A stretch of DNA of 64,000 bases from Aquilaria yunnanensis (GCA_039654915.1 CM077594.1:15251001-15315000); one strand, 5' to 3'. Shown: positions 34,509 to 47,128, counted from the first letter of the stretch. Made by a program: numbers and translations. Notes: generated by a model from the letters alone, not told the origin.

Positions 34509-37500
34509 ATGAAACTCTGTTCTCATTTCCTCTTTCTCCAGGGCCCTTCTTCCCCATTTCCCTTCCTCCACCGCCGTCACCTCCCTACCCTTCTCACAAA
34601 ACCCTCTAATTGCGGGCCCCTACACGTTTGCTCGCTCCCCAAATCCTCCGACTCGCTCGCCATCGTCCTCCAAGAGGAAACCCTCCGGATCCTCGAATGG
34701 CCCTCCCTCTGCAATCGTCTCTCCGACTTTGCTTCAACTTCCATGGCTGTCTCCCTCACTCGGAACGCCTCCATTCCCATCGGAGGGACCCCGGAGGAGT
34801 CGCAGAAGCTTCTGGACCAAACCGCCGCGGCATTGCACGCGATGGAGGCGACGCAATCTGAGCCGTTGAACCTGTCTGATGTCGAGGACATCTCTGGGAT
34901 CGTCCGCTCAGCAGTTTCAGGAGAGCTGCTTACCGTCAGAGAGCTTTGTACAGTTCGGAGGACGCTGTGCGCGGCGAGAGGTGTTTGGGAGAAGCTGGTG
35001 GCTGTGTCGGAGGGTTCAGGAAGCGTTCCTTCGGACAGGTATACTTAACTGTTCTGGAGGCACTTAATTTGCAAGGGAAAATTTAGCGCTTTTGTGCCAG
35101 GCATTTGTTATAGATTAGTATGACTTCGTGAGGTAATCGTTCTTGGCGAAACTGGTAGCCTTATCGATGAGAATTGAATTTAAAATTTCTATTACCTGCC
35201 AAATCAGTTCAAAGATGGACATCCATTGTAGAGCATGTAGTTTATGGAGCATTTCCGTGTAGGTCTTCGTTTGTTCTTGAAACAATTGGAAAAGAGCCTA
35301 TTGCCTATACATCATGTGATAGAGAGGGATTCTTTGTCAAGAGAGGATCTGAGAAATCTCGTCCATCTTGTTGCATTTGCAGGTATTATCCCTTAATTGA
35401 AGTGCTCCAGAATTGCAATTTCCTGACTGAGTTGGAGCAGAAAATAGGATTTTGCATTAACTGCAAGCTTTTGGTAGTCCTTGGCAGAGCTAGTGAAGAT
35501 TTGGACCTTATTAGGGCAGAAAGGAAGAGGAATATGGAAAATCTTGATTCTCTTATGAAGGAAGTTTCCTTTAAGATATATCAGTCTGGGGGTATTGACA
35601 AACCTTTGATAACCAAGCGCCGCTCACGGATGTGTGTGGGTGTTAGAGCTTCCCATAAACATCTACTGCCAGATTGTGTGGTTCTAGATGTTAGCAGCTC
35701 AGGAGTGACATACTTTGTCGAGCCTAAAGAGGCAGTTGATTTGAACAATGTTGATGTGCAGCTTTCTAATTCTGAAAGAGCTGAGGAGATTACCATTCTT
35801 AGCTTGCTTGCAGTGGAAATTGCTGAATCTGAGTTGGACATAAAGTATTTGTTGGATAGAGTTCTGGAGCTTGATCTAGCTTTTTCTAGAGCTGCATATG
35901 CTCGGTTGGTTAATGGTGTGTGTCCAGTTTTGAGATCCGAAGAGTTTGAGTCCTCAAATTCCAGTCCTGAACATAACACTTTATTAGTGGATATTGAAGG
36001 CATACAACATCCACTTCTCCTGGGAAAAGCAGAAGTTTTAAGCAATGCTGCCAGTCTATGTAAATTGGATGTGGAAGTTAGTAACCTGCACTCTAATAAT
36101 TCATTGGAAGGTGCATCCAGCCATCCTGTGCCAATAGACATTAAAGTCGAATGTGGAATCAGGATAGTTGTGATATCAGGTCCCAATACTGGGGGTAAAA
36201 CTGCGTCAATGAAAACATTGGGAATAGCATCTCTTATGTCCAAAGCTGGCATGTTTTTGCCTGCCAAGAACCAGCCAAGACTTCCTTGGTTTGATCTTGT
36301 TCTAGCTGATATCGGGGACAGTCAGGTACTAGTTTACCTTTTATCTACTGATTAATAGATTCCTGATTTGTTTTCCTGACCCTGGTTTTCTTGTTGAAGT
36401 CACTGGAACAAAATCTCTCCACTTTCAGTGGGCATATATCGCGGATTTGTAAGATACTTGAAGTGGCCTCAACCAAATCCCTTGTTCTGATAGATGAAAT
36501 TGGAAGTGGAACTGATCCAATGGAAGGCGTAGCTCTTTCTTCCAGCATCTTGCAGTATCTCAAGCAGAGAGTTAATATAGCTGTTGTAACCACTCATTAC
36601 GCAGATTTAAGTCTTCTGAAAGATACAGACTCCCGATTTGAGAATGCTGCAATGGAGTTTTCATTGGAGACTTTACGACCTACCTACCAGATTCTCTGGG
36701 GAAGCACTGGTGATTCAAATGCATTAACTATCGCCAAATCAATAGGTTTTGATGAAAATATTATAGAAGGGGCTAAAAATTGGTTGGAAACTTTAAGGCC
36801 AGAAAAGCAGAATGAGCGTCAAGGTCTGTTATATCAATCACTAGTTGAGGAAAGAAACAAAATGGCCACTCAGTTCAAGAAAGCTGCATCACTTCATGCG
36901 GAAATAATGGAACTCTATCATGAGGTATAGTTCACTACTTGCCACATATTCAAGAGCTTGATTTCACTTTCGGTTTGGAAAAATATGAAATGTACCATTT
37001 GCAAAGGAATTATAAGCTATAGATGAACATTTAAACTCAGATCAGCTTCACGAATACTTAGGATTCTTGTAAATTAGAATTTTTTCCGTACAGGACTGCC
37101 AAATGGATTTCACCATGCCTGACGGTTGCTGCCTGTAGCTTTCACTGTAGCTAGTTGGATTTATATTCATGTCATGCATAAACGTTACTGCAAGAGAAAA
37201 CTAAACATATAGGATTATAACTGAGTGGACTATTAATAATGTGATCCTCCTTCGTAGTTTCTCAGACCAACCTTATGTCATATCTTTTCTGGGGTCTGAA
37301 TATGCAAAAATAGAAGTACATTAAATGTGACATCGTCTTTTTAGTCTAAATCATCCTGGAGGAACTACCACTACAAAACCAAGAAGAATGCCCAAGTAGT
37401 ATTTTCAGTGAACTGGAAGCAATCTAGAGTCATTTGAGGAAGTTCCCCCATCATTATATTATGGGATTTGTTTTGCATCGTTTTGACTTTATCTACATGT

Positions 37501-38390
37501 GCAGATTGGACGTGAGGCAGAAGATCTAGACAGCCGTGTAATAGCTCTTAAGAAAAAGGAGAGGCAAAAGATTCTGGAGGAGTTGCAGACTGCCAAATAT
37601 CAAATCAATACTGTGATACAGGAGTTTGAGAATCAGATGAGAACTATCCCTGATGATGAATACAACTCATTGATTAAGAAAGCAGAATCTTCAATTGCAT
37701 CCATTGTCAAAGCTCATTGTCATTCTGATTCTTCTTTCTCCTTTAGTGGAAGTGATACAGTTCCATACCAGCCCCAATCCGGTGAGTTAGTCCATGTGAA
37801 GGGACTTGGAAGCAAGTTAGCAACTGTTGTCAAGTTATCTGGAGATGATGACACAGTCTTGGTCCAGTACGGTAAAATAAGGGTTCGTGTCAGTAGAGAT
37901 CGTGTAAGAGCTACTTCTGGTAGTAAAAGAAATGGAATGAGAAGCTCTGGCCAACACTTCAGAACTCAGGTATCTACTGATGACTCGAGAAAAATATTTA
38001 ACTAAGGAAGATATTAGAATTGCAACTAAGCATAGAGTGACTAATTTTTGAATGTTTCGACTGTAATAGTTTGGAATGAGCCAACGGAACAGAGAGTTTC
38101 ATATCAGTTCGGCTGCTAAAACTAATGAAGACGGTTCATATGGCCCATTAGTGAGGACATCAAAGAACAGCATAGATCTACGTGGTATGCGAGTGGAAGA
38201 AGCTGCACACCAACTAGAGATGGCCATTGCTGCAAGAGGATCAAACTCCGTTCTATTTGTTGTTCATGGGATGGGCACAGGTGTTGTTAAGGAACGTACA
38301 CTTGAGCTATTAAGAAATAATCCACGGGTGATGAAATTTGAGCAGGAAAGTCCAATGAACTATGGTTGTACGGTTGCGTATATCAAATGA
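34509..38390 (+). CDS. MUTS2: MutS2-like protein with C-terminal Smr domain
   Basis: MutS-family ATPase of the MutS2 branch. Bacterial relatives act on recombination intermediates or stalled ribosomes; plant copies are thought to be organellar. Five exons: 34509-35038, 35383-36325, 36400-36924, 37505-37969, 38070-38390, giving 927 residues with consistent phases. The Ser/Pro/Leu/His-rich N terminus (about 40 residues) looks like a plastid or mitochondrial transit peptide. Next come a MutS core, Walker A GPNTGGKT at 443-450, and Walker B LVLIDE at 519-524 followed by GSGTDP. A charged, coiled-coil-like stretch (about 600-720) leads to a beta-rich segment (GELVHVKGLGSKLATVVKL). The Smr domain near 850-927 has SIDLRGMRVEEA and the HGMGTG form of the HGxGxG motif, so it looks intact for nuclease function. 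Frames on the opposite strand are shadows. Confidence 0.93.
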
Positions 38391-38593
38391 AGATTGGTTT
38401 TTGAAATCTATCCGTTCTCCAACATGAGTAACTCCCTGATCTTTTCTCATTGAGAATGAAATATAGTTGTTTAGTCTAGCGATACTTGTCCATACAAGAG
38501 GATATTATCGAGAACAGCAGCAAGCATAAAACATTACTACTATTGTTACAGCGTCGATAGTAACTTTTAACGGTCAATTTTACATTCTGGTTT
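38391..38593 (+). other. MutS2 3' UTR/flank
   Basis: Short unique stretch between the stop codon and the retroelement. No feature beyond a probable 3' UTR. Confidence 0.4.
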
Positions 38594-39785
38594 TGTGTTT
38601 TTCATTCAAAGGTAGTTGGATTAGGTTTAGTTAGCTTACATTTTTTAATGAGAGAAATTTACTCGACAAAATGTATAAGTTACAATAGAAGTATATCCTT
38701 AGTACTTATGTTGACCTATAGATCCTTTTCACATTATTGACAATCTCAATATTTTGTTTTCACATGGCTAGAAAATATGAGAATTACATAACATTTCTCA
38801 AGCTACTTCTCACTTTCAGACCTCTTTTATCTTTTGAAAATAAATCCCAATATATCTTTTTATAGGCTACACACGAGCCCTAAACAAATAAAAAAACTAG
38901 ATCCAAACTCTTCTGTTTATAAGCTACACACAACCCTAAACAAATAAGAAAACTAAATTCAAAATCCTTAGGCATTAAGATTACGAACAACAACACAAAC
39001 ATGAGTACTATGAATACATGATTATGATCACGATTACAGACACAAACATCACCAGTACCACCAAACACATGAATCACATCTAAGGCAAATGACTACGAAC
39101 AACGCAAACATGACTTCAAGCACCAACATCACGAACATTAATGTACTTGAACAAAATTTTCAATCTTTGAGGTTGTACCGATTCATTGGTACTACGCTGC
39201 TACTATATCACATCACACACTTAGTCATTAGTGCCACACTACAACTATTACCAAACTGCAACATTCTTAGGAAGATTCCATATGGTCCACTATCTTACGA
39301 ACTATCTTCAAACTTCATGTTAACAACAATTGAAACACCCTGCCATATTAGGAGCTAGCTACATACTCCACCATGCAGGACCAAACCATTAGCTCTGATA
39401 CCACTTGTGAGGAAAAAGTTTAATGTAGTTCGGCTGTTAACTAGTCTACATTTATATGTGAGAAAAATTTACTTGGATAAAATATAAGGATTACAGTAGA
39501 AGTATACTCTTAGCGTTTATACTGGCATACGGTTTTTTTACACACTACTAATAATTTCAATATTTTACTCTCACATAAGTACAAAATATGATAATTACAA
39601 AAAACTTCTCGTTCCACTCCTCCCCACTTTCAAACCTCTCCCATTTGGAAATCCCCATATTTTGCCTCTTCATCACATTAGCTTTTGTTTCATACTCAAA
39701 ACTCCACCACAATTTATCTTTTGTAAGATTACACACAAACCCTAAACAAATAAAAAAAACTAAAGCAAAATCCTAACCAAAACTA
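38594..39785 (-). mobile_element. TRIM-like LTR retroelement, about 1.2 kb
   Basis: Two direct repeats of about 370 bp (38594 to about 38969; 39406 to about 39780) share GAGAAATTTACTC/GAGAAAAATTTACTT, ACAGTAGAAGTATA, ACACACAAACCCTAAACAAA and CCTCTCCCATTTGGAAAT-like blocks. Immediately left of the second repeat, 39392-39403 read on the minus strand is TGGTATCAGAGC, the usual primer-binding site for initiator Met-tRNA, two bases from the LTR end (..CACA). So the element is on the minus strand with its 5' LTR at the right. The inner 435 bp encodes nothing recognisable, as in TRIMs. The left copy has an extra internal duplication of the GCTACACAC-CCCTAAACAAATAA block. The outer right border is approximate. 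Confidence 0.75.
39392..39403 (-). other. primer-binding site for initiator Met-tRNA
   Basis: TGGTATCAGAGC on the minus strand, the canonical PBS of many plant LTR elements, adjacent to the repeat beginning at 39406. It fixes the orientation of the TRIM-like element. Confidence 0.85.
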
Positions 39786-40214
39786 AAATCCTAAAGTTTC
39801 TTGGATTGAGCCAACAAACCCAACAAGCCAACCTTGTAAACTCTTTTCTTGGATCCTTAGCTGATTCGTGGTCTTTTGCTCTGGCATGTTGCAGTCGTTG
39901 CCATCTTTTTGAAACTTCCCTGACTAATCCCATGACCTGTGTTTCTCGGGAAAAGCATTATGACTTGTCAGGTCTCTGGAATAGCGAACCAGAAATTTTG
40001 GCACCATGCCTGCATGATAAGACCAACCTCAACTTCAATTACACACAAAGGTCCAAACAAATGTCGAAGTTGCCACATGTATGATCCTCATCAAGACACA
40101 ATTTTAAGCTAACATTTATGCTTATAGATAAGCTCTGCAACAAAGCTTCTTTCTTTCAGCTTCACTTTGATACCAATCATCAGGAAGGGCTCTTGTTGGG
40201 TTTAGCAGAGAAAA
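39786..40214 (+). other. upstream region of the DUF3700 gene
   Basis: Moderately balanced DNA between the retroelement and the start codon, presumably promoter and 5' leader. The open frame 39806-40084 shows no recognised similarity. Confidence 0.35.
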
Positions 40215-41368
40215 ATGCTGGCAGTTTTTGAGAAAGCAATCGGGAATCCACCGGAGGAACTCGGGCTTCCTTCGGCCGGGATGAGAACTCGCGAAGAAAT
40301 AATGGAAAATTTCCGGTCTTCATTTCCTGCTTCCACCCTCTACAACCTTTCAAACGGCAATTTCATGGCTCTGTCGCATGAACATGAATCCCGGCTACAT
40401 CCCAGGTACCCAATTCCATGCCTTTCCTATTATAAGCAACACACCAATCCTTCGAATGTGGTACTGGCACGTCCTAGCTTTTATACGTACTTAGGAAGAA
40501 AATATGGCTAAGAATGTGTTATATTGAGCGGGGAGATGCTTGTTCCGGTATTCCCCAGGTCCATTATTGTGGTGGATAACATTTTCTGCATATTCATTGG
40601 GGGTCTGGAGAACATGTGTGAGCTCAGGCGGCATTATGGCATTTCAAGGGCAACAGAAGCCATGGTTGTGGTGGAAGCTTACAGGGTCCTGCGTGATCGA
40701 GCACCTTACCCTCCTGATCAAGTCGTTAAGCATCTTGAAGGGAAATTTGCTTTCCTTCTCTTTGATGCCAGTTTCCGCACCCTTTTTGCAGCCAGGGTTT
40801 GTCTCTGTACTCCTGAAACTTGACCTCCTTTGCTTGTTTTGGATTTGCAAGATTGAGATGGTAGGGATTATTTTCGATTTAGGGAGTACTGAATGTTGCT
40901 TTTGCTTAATGGTATTTTAAGGATCGTGAAGCTAGTGTGGAATTCAAATGGGGAATGGCAGGAGATGGTTCCTTGGTATGGTCTGATGATCCTAAGATCA
41001 TCCAAGAGGCTTGTGGGAAATCTTCTGCACCTTTTCCTCCAGGTTCAAGTCTTTTTCATACTAAAAGATTGATTTTGCTTGTCGAACTTTCTGGATCAAG
41101 CCAAGGGAAGCACCTACACAAACCATTTCAAGTACAATTAAATGAAAAACTTGAAATTTTTTTTGCAGGGTGCATATTTAGGAACGAGAGTGGGCTAATG
41201 AGCTTTGATCACCCGCTGAACAAGGTAAGACCTGTGATTCGGGAAGATGAAGATGGGGGAACAAGTGGGGTGATTTTTCAGGTCGACTTGTACTCTCGAC
41301 TTCCCAGCATTCCCAGAACCGGCAGCGCTTCAAACTGGGCAGATGCCACGGTGATCAAGGGAGAATAA
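40215..41368 (+). CDS. DUF3700 / TSJT1-like (YGL-LRDR) protein
   Basis: Member of the plant family known as stem-specific TSJT1-like or aluminium-induced proteins with YGL and LRDR motifs, with a class II glutamine amidotransferase-like fold; the biochemical role is unclear. Four exons: 40215-40405, 40559-40796, 40922-41042, 41169-41368, giving 249 residues, a normal length. Family motifs: MLAVFEKAIGNPPEELGLPS at the start, a GGLENMCELRRHYGI stretch (YGI here in place of YGL), EAYRVLRDRAPYPPDQVV and LEGKFAFLLFD. The conserved C-terminal end is FRNESGLMSFDHPLNKV onward. Position 2 is Leu, so the N-terminal Cys nucleophile of true amidotransferases is absent, as usual for this family. Splicing is GT..AG throughout. 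Family members are often induced by stress or sugar starvation; nothing in the sequence proves that here. Confidence 0.93.
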
Positions 41369-41807
41369 ATGATGAAGTAGTACCTTGTGCTACAAGTTAT
41401 CTGTAAAATAATAAGGAACTGGGTTGCTTGGTAAATAAATCCTCACCCCAAAATTATTTCAAGTTGCAAGAATTAAGGAGCATTGATGCAGCTTTGGCCG
41501 GGGCATGGGAATGATGCATCTTTAGCAATGGGACCAATCTGTGACATGCATCATTCCAAATATTTTTCACTCGCATACGTATGTCTGTTTGTGGATGCAT
41601 CTATATTTGTAGAGAGTAGCGCTACACTTAACAAAAATTTTTCGTTTAACGACATTTTATAGGGAAATAGTGATGTAGGCCATATTCAATAAATTTCCAC
41701 CCATATCCTTTAGCAACTCAGGATGAGTCTTCATGAGTTGGGCTGAGGATACATTTATCAATGTGTTTGTGTCAAGTTTCAATTCCTCAAGCAGAGCTGT
41801 TGGCCGT
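41369..41807 (+). other. 3' flank of the DUF3700 gene
   Basis: Probable 3' UTR (to about 41600) and intergenic DNA up to the MULE. No further feature seen. Confidence 0.4.
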
Positions 41808-41816
41808 ATTTACTCA

Positions 41817-42359
41817 TGAATGGCCATTAACCTTTAGTCATTCATTATTTTTTTAAGTTCATAATCCGTTGAATGTTTTGTTTTTAGTCCTAAACCTATT
41901 AAAATGTTTCATTTTAATCCTAAATCTATTGAAAATATTTCATTTTAGTCCCAATTTGATGAAATTTGTTAACTCAAAATTTTTGTTTAATATCAACTTC
42001 TTCAATCATAATTTAAACTATCCGGTAACTGTTTTATAATAAATTTAATACATATAATAATTTTTTTTATAATCAATGAAAAATTCAAATAATCTTTTTT
42101 CTCTATCTGTAAATTAAATTTATTTCATTTAGAAAGAAAAAACTACCAATTAAAATTGTTTATTTACTATAAAAAAATATTAAAATTTTTAAATTTACTA
42201 AAAAATAGCTACCAAATATTTAAATTAGAATTTTAATAATTTCATTTGGTGAGGGACCAAAATGAAATAATTTTAATAGATTTAGGATCAAAACAGAACA
42301 TTCAATAGATTATGGACTAAAAGAAAAACAATGATTAAAAATTATGGACCATTTATGTA
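41817..42359. mobile_element. 543-bp fold-back MULE with 9-bp target duplication
   Basis: Perfect direct repeats ATTTACTCA at 41808-41816 and 42360-42368. The arms pair over about 180 bp: TTAGTCCTAAACCTATT and CCTAAATCTATTGAA on the left match the reverse complement of TTTAATAGATTTAGGATCAA on the right. The AT-rich core carries no open frame. A small non-autonomous Mutator-like element. Confidence 0.8.
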
Positions 42360-42482
42360 ATTTACTCACCTTACTCTTCTACTCTTAATAAAAACAATCA
42401 AAGGAATTTACAGTTATCATTTTGCCTGTGACTATTTCTATTACTAACAATTTGAAATTGAGGATATAGTCTCACTAACAAG

Positions 42483-45400
42483 TAGAGATGGGTGACGGGG
42501 TCAACCCAACCCGGTCCCGGCCGGTCCTAAGACTGGGTCAAGGAGGACTGGACTCAAACCGGTCCCAAGGCAGGGTGGTCCCAAGCCGGTCCCAAGGTGG
42601 GGCGGGGCAGGTTTGGAGGTTATTTTTATTTTTATTTTAAAAAGATTAGAAACATAATTAATTGTATATGTAATAAATATTTTTAAGGAAAAATACCACA
42701 TCTTGTGCAAGTTTTATTAAGTAAAAAAGGCAAATGACATTTACAAATAATCGGAACGAGTCTTATATTTTGAAATGACAAAAATATTCCGAAAATAATG
42801 AAAATAGAAACCTATGATCTGTGCTTAACAACATAATCAGATCAAATACAAATTACATGTATGATTGAAAAAAAAAATTTCAAGTCTCGATATCAGATAT
42901 TACTTCGTCATCTGAATTCTTTTGGTCTTGCTACCGGAGTGCTGCAAAACCCTAATCTCGGTTGCACACGCATACTTCTACCGCCTCGGGTGTCAATCTT
43001 GATCATTTATCCGATATCACCAATTTTCCTGTACTAAACACTATCTCGAATGATACGGTGGAGACTAGAATGGTAAGAATCTCTAGTGCGATTATCAACA
43101 AGATCGAAAATCTTGATCTTTTTTATTTCCACCACTCCAATATGTCGACGTCACTTAACTCAAACGATGTGTTGAGATAGTCATCGACCTCAGCTAATTC
43201 CGATATCGTTGGTCGGGGTCGTTTGAGCATTTGGAGAGCCGGGTTAAATCTTGATGAGATTGATCTCCTTGGAGGCTTGGTTTGAGAAGCTTCAGATTTT
43301 ACCTTATCCGAATACTGCTTATAATATAACTTGTATAAAGAATGTAAGTACTCGGAAGCAGTATCAGACATAACCAAAACATTTATATGAGACATTTTTA
43401 AATAAATATGAAAAATTCCTTCAAACAATGTTGTTGTGCCTGTTAATTTGACATATGGGTCAAGTAAAGAAGCAACTAAAAAGATAGGTGGAATGTTTTC
43501 AAAATACTAAAGCCACTTAGCCCGCATGACTTCGACAGTCGGTTTTAATAACTCATCATTTTTAAACTGATGTAAAGCATATATAATATTCACTAAATGA
43601 AGCAAAATTTAATGAATGGTTGGGTAATAAACACTAGATAAAAATTCAGTAGCCTCGTAAAAAAACTTAAGCAATTCACCAATTTTAGAACATTTTTCTC
43701 AAACTTCAATTATAAGAAATTCACAACCCATTTTTAAGTTCATGAAATGCATCAACAAATTTGCATACAGGAATGCATTTTGTAATATCAAATATGTGGA
43801 GTTCCAGAGGGTTAGGTAATCCAATTTAAACCATTTCTAAGAAAATTATTTTTGATTTTCAAAACAAAACCTTTTAAATTCACGAAACACAGTAGATTTT
43901 GATTTCAAATACGTCAATGAGTTTCGAATAGGCATAATTTCATTTTAGAGAACTTCTAAGCCCTTTTGCACACAAATGTTCAAAATATGACACATGCAAC
44001 TAACGTGAAAAAATGCACTATTGAGAGGTGGTTTCAATGCTTAACTCAAAAGGCGAACGACAACATCATTATTTAAAACATTGTCAAATGAAATGCACAT
44101 GATTTTATTAGTACAAAAATAATCACGTAAAGTTACTAAGATGTAATTGAATATGTGATAACCAGTATGATCCATTTCAATAACCTTAAATGATAAAATT
44201 CATTTTTGCATAATCCAATTAGAATCAATCCAATTAGAAGTAACGCAATAAAATGATTGACCTATAAGTGATGTCTACTTATTAGAAGTGAATGCCATAT
44301 AATGATCAAGAGCAGAAAAATATGCTTGCAAATTTGATTTTCTGGCTTCAAATAATTTGAAGTTTTTTTTCCTAGCGGTTTTCCTAAACATTTTTTTAAA
44401 TGCAGGATTTAATTGTAATTTTATCCAAGATTTTAGGTGCACATCTTCAGCTTGTGTAAAAGGTTTTTCGGTAAGTATTATCTAATTTATCATGCCTTCT
44501 TTATAAGATTGTTGGTTAAAACGAAATATACTTAGTCTGCCGGTGCCGGTTGTAAACTTAAGTTATGTTTGTCCTCCAGAACTAGTCTCGACATTGGGAA
44601 GGATATTAGGGTGTTAATTTTCAATATGTCGCTTCAGTGTTCCAAGTACCAGAATTCATTTTATGTACCAAAATTTTCCCGTAATGTTTGCATTTCCCTT
44701 ACCTCAACTCCACTTTATGTATGAGCTCATAATACTCCCAAACCCAAGTAGTTAGTCTTGAGGATTTACCTTGTCCTTGGGTTTCCTCCACAGCAAGTCC
44801 ATGACTTGTTGGCGTCGGTTCTGTTGACGGATCCCCGACCGTCATCGCATCCAACTTTTTAACTTCATCATTTGATAATTGATCGTCAAGTCCCAAATCG
44901 TAATTCGTCATATCAATTCTGGCATCATCGACGTGCAACTCTTCAATTGAGATGCATTTATCAGTGGGTTGAGAACGATGACAGAACAAGCCTCAGAGAC
45001 CGATGGTGTGGGAAGATGAACTCTTTGTTGACTTGCCCTTTCCTCTTGAAACCATAAGTCATGAACTAATAATAGTGATTAATGCATAATTAAGAGGAGA
45101 TTATGAAGATATTAGGCGGAGATTAGTAAGAAATTTATAAGAGATTAAGAAAAAAACTCAAATGCTTGAAAGAATATAGTAGAGGAAGAAGAGAAATTGA
45201 GTGATGGTGTGAGAATAGAGTGGAAATGACATTGGTATTTATAGGGGAAGGCCAAAAATTATTTGGACCAAAAAGTCCTTAAAATTTAGTTGTTAGGAAG
45301 GGTGAAAATGAAATTTTTGGGGCTAAAATGGAGCAGAAAACCATTGGAAGGTTTACTTTGTAATTAACCCATTTTTTAAGAATTTTTTTGCGGGTGTTCG

Positions 45401-45666
45401 TTAAAGGAGCCGTTGGTGGGCGCTCCAAGCCCGAACCGGACCGGACGGTCCTGGACCGGGTTGGTTTGTCAGGCAGGTCGAGTTCGGTATTGAGCCGGCA
45501 CGTCGTCCGTTTTGCACAGTCTTCTCCTTCAAGCCCATATTTGGCCCATATTTAAGCGGGTTTTTGCTAGGCCATGCAGGGGTGGGTTTGACCGGGTTGG
45601 GACGGGTTTGACTTATGGGTCGGTCTTGATTTGGGCCAGGTTGAACCGGCTCATGTCCCACCTCTA
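42483..45666 (-). mobile_element. hAT transposon with decayed transposase
   Basis: Perfect 8-bp target duplication CTAACAAG at 42475-42482 and 45667-45674. The ends are TAGAGATGGGTGACGGG and, as reverse complement, TAGAGGTGGGACATGAGCC, with GGTCC/GGACC-rich subterminal repeats on both sides. Size 3,184 bp, within the range of autonomous hAT elements. The coding strand is minus (see the transposase pseudogene). It sits between two fold-back MULEs. Confidence 0.88.
43000..45054 (-). pseudogene. hAT transposase, broken by many stops
   Basis: On the minus strand, from MVSRGKGKSTKSSSS near 45052, through a BED-finger-like stretch (SSRLTTWVWEYYELIH, then a C..C and NTEATY segment near 44780-44600), to a catalytic-core-like region in shifting frames (43450-44400). 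The best preserved part, 43428-43123, has SEYLHSLYKLYYKQYSD and ends LAEVDDYLNTSFELSDVDIL then EWW, typical of the hAT C-terminal dimerisation domain. Numerous stops and frameshifts make it inactive. Confidence 0.75.
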
Positions 45667-45690
45667 CTAACAAGCTCATAATTTCATAAA

Positions 45691-46876
45691 TAGGTAAACT
45701 TCACAATTGGTCTTTTTTTTTTTTTTAAATGGGTCATATAACTATATTTCATTCTAGCGAGGTCTCTTACCTTATATTGTTTGGGTCTTTTTCATTGGTA
45801 GGGCTATCAATTTTAATAAAATTTTAGTGAAAAATGACTACTCCAGTATCAAAAATTCATGCATCCTAATAACATCACCTTAGACTTTGTTCATTCTACT
45901 TCTAACACCATTTGAAAATTCAACTTTCTCACAGTTCTCCATACTTTTCTCTTCTTCTCTGGAAACCCATCTTTACTCCCAAAACTCTAAACCTTTGAAA
46001 CCTCCAAATCCTCTGTGCCCCCACCAGCAACGTCACCGTGCCGCTCCTGTCATCGATCTCAACAGGGAAGGAAGTGGGGTTGGGTCGGTCAGCGCCAACC
46101 TATGTGCTACTGACCTAGCCAGATGGGTCTATTCCGATTCTTTCTTGAACTTGAGCAGAGCCAGAAAACTCTGAATCCAAATTGGATTCAGAAGAGGATA
46201 AAAGAAAAGGGAGGAACAGAAAGTAGAGAGAGGAAAAGAAGGAAAGATTCATCTAAATCCTAGATACCCAAAACAATGTGAGATCTACGAGGAAGGAGAT
46301 TGATGTGGGAGATTGACGTGGAAGTCGATTCGAAAGGAGATCAACACTGGAAATCGACGCGGAGATGGGATGCCTGAGATCGACGCTGGAGATTGATGTA
46401 GAGATCGACATGGAAGCTGATCCGGAAGGAGAACGATTTCAAAGACAAGGCGGTGCTAGAGTAGCAGATGGTGAAATTGACGCTGAAAAATGAGGTGGCA
46501 CGGGAGCAGCGAGAGACTGGGCGGTGTAAGAGACGGGGCGGTGGGGTGAGGAAGAGACCATCTTTTCAGGCCCAGATTCGGACAATGAATTGACCATATT
46601 CTTTGGCCAATTGCACTGGTTTTTTCCTGATCTTGGTTTTGGTTCCTTTAGCTAAGAGCCTAAGAGAAGCAGTTGGTGCGTGAGGAAGAGAAATGGTTTA
46701 TTTGTTAGATGTCTAATTAAGGTGTTAAAAGTAGGTTGAATAAAGTTTAGGGATTTAGGAGCAGGATAAATGAATTTTAGGTATTGGAGTTTTCATTTTT
46801 ACCAAGATTCCATTAAAATCAATGGCCAAATTAACAGGAAGAACCTAAAGAAAGGGAACTACTGTGGAGTTTACTC
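45691..46876. mobile_element. 1,186-bp fold-back MULE with 9-bp target duplication
   Basis: Perfect direct repeats TTTCATAAA at 45682-45690 and 46877-46885. The ends are TAGGTAAACTTCAC and, as reverse complement, GAGTAAACTCCAC. Inner arms match too: AATTTTAATAAAATTTTAGT and ACTCCAGTATCAAAAATTCA against the reverse complement of 46740-46830. The core (45890-46560) is GC-richer, has a 95-codon frame at 45887-46174 and a run of GAGATTGATGTGG/GAGATCGACGCTGG-like 15-20-bp repeats (46290-46420). It may have captured host DNA, but no source gene is recognised. Confidence 0.82.
46290..46440. repeat. GAAATCGACGCGGA-like short tandem repeat
   Basis: Seven or so imperfect copies of a 15-24-bp unit (GGAGATTGATGTGG, GGAGATTGACGTGG, GGAAATCGACGCGG, GAGATCGACGCTGG, GAGATCGACATGG) inside the MULE core. 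Confidence 0.7.
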
Positions 46877-47128
46877 TTTCATAAACAGTTCATTTTAAAT
46901 TGCTTTGTATGCATGAATTAAGTTTGAACTTCTAAAATACTTACATCTATAGCACTTGCCCTAACAGCTAAAAAGTAGGATAACCATAGCTCCAATCAAG
47001 GATCATCAGGCACATTATGTGATAATATTGTTAAATTATGGCTTGACGCCCACTATATTTTAAAAAATAGACAAATTTCTTTCTAATATACTTGTAAGAT
47101 GCTTCTTAGTATTAAAAAAAAATGAAAT

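Noticed and set aside
35581..36267. 228-codon open frame opposite MutS2 exon 2
   Set aside because: It is the antisense of a well-supported coding exon with no recognisable similarity of its own.
38870..38945. Telomere-like CCCTAAA units
   Set aside because: Single units within the direct repeats of the TRIM-like element, not a tandem telomeric array.
39392..39403. Possible tRNA-related fragment
   Set aside because: Only the 12-nt primer-binding match is present, with no cloverleaf. It belongs to the retroelement.
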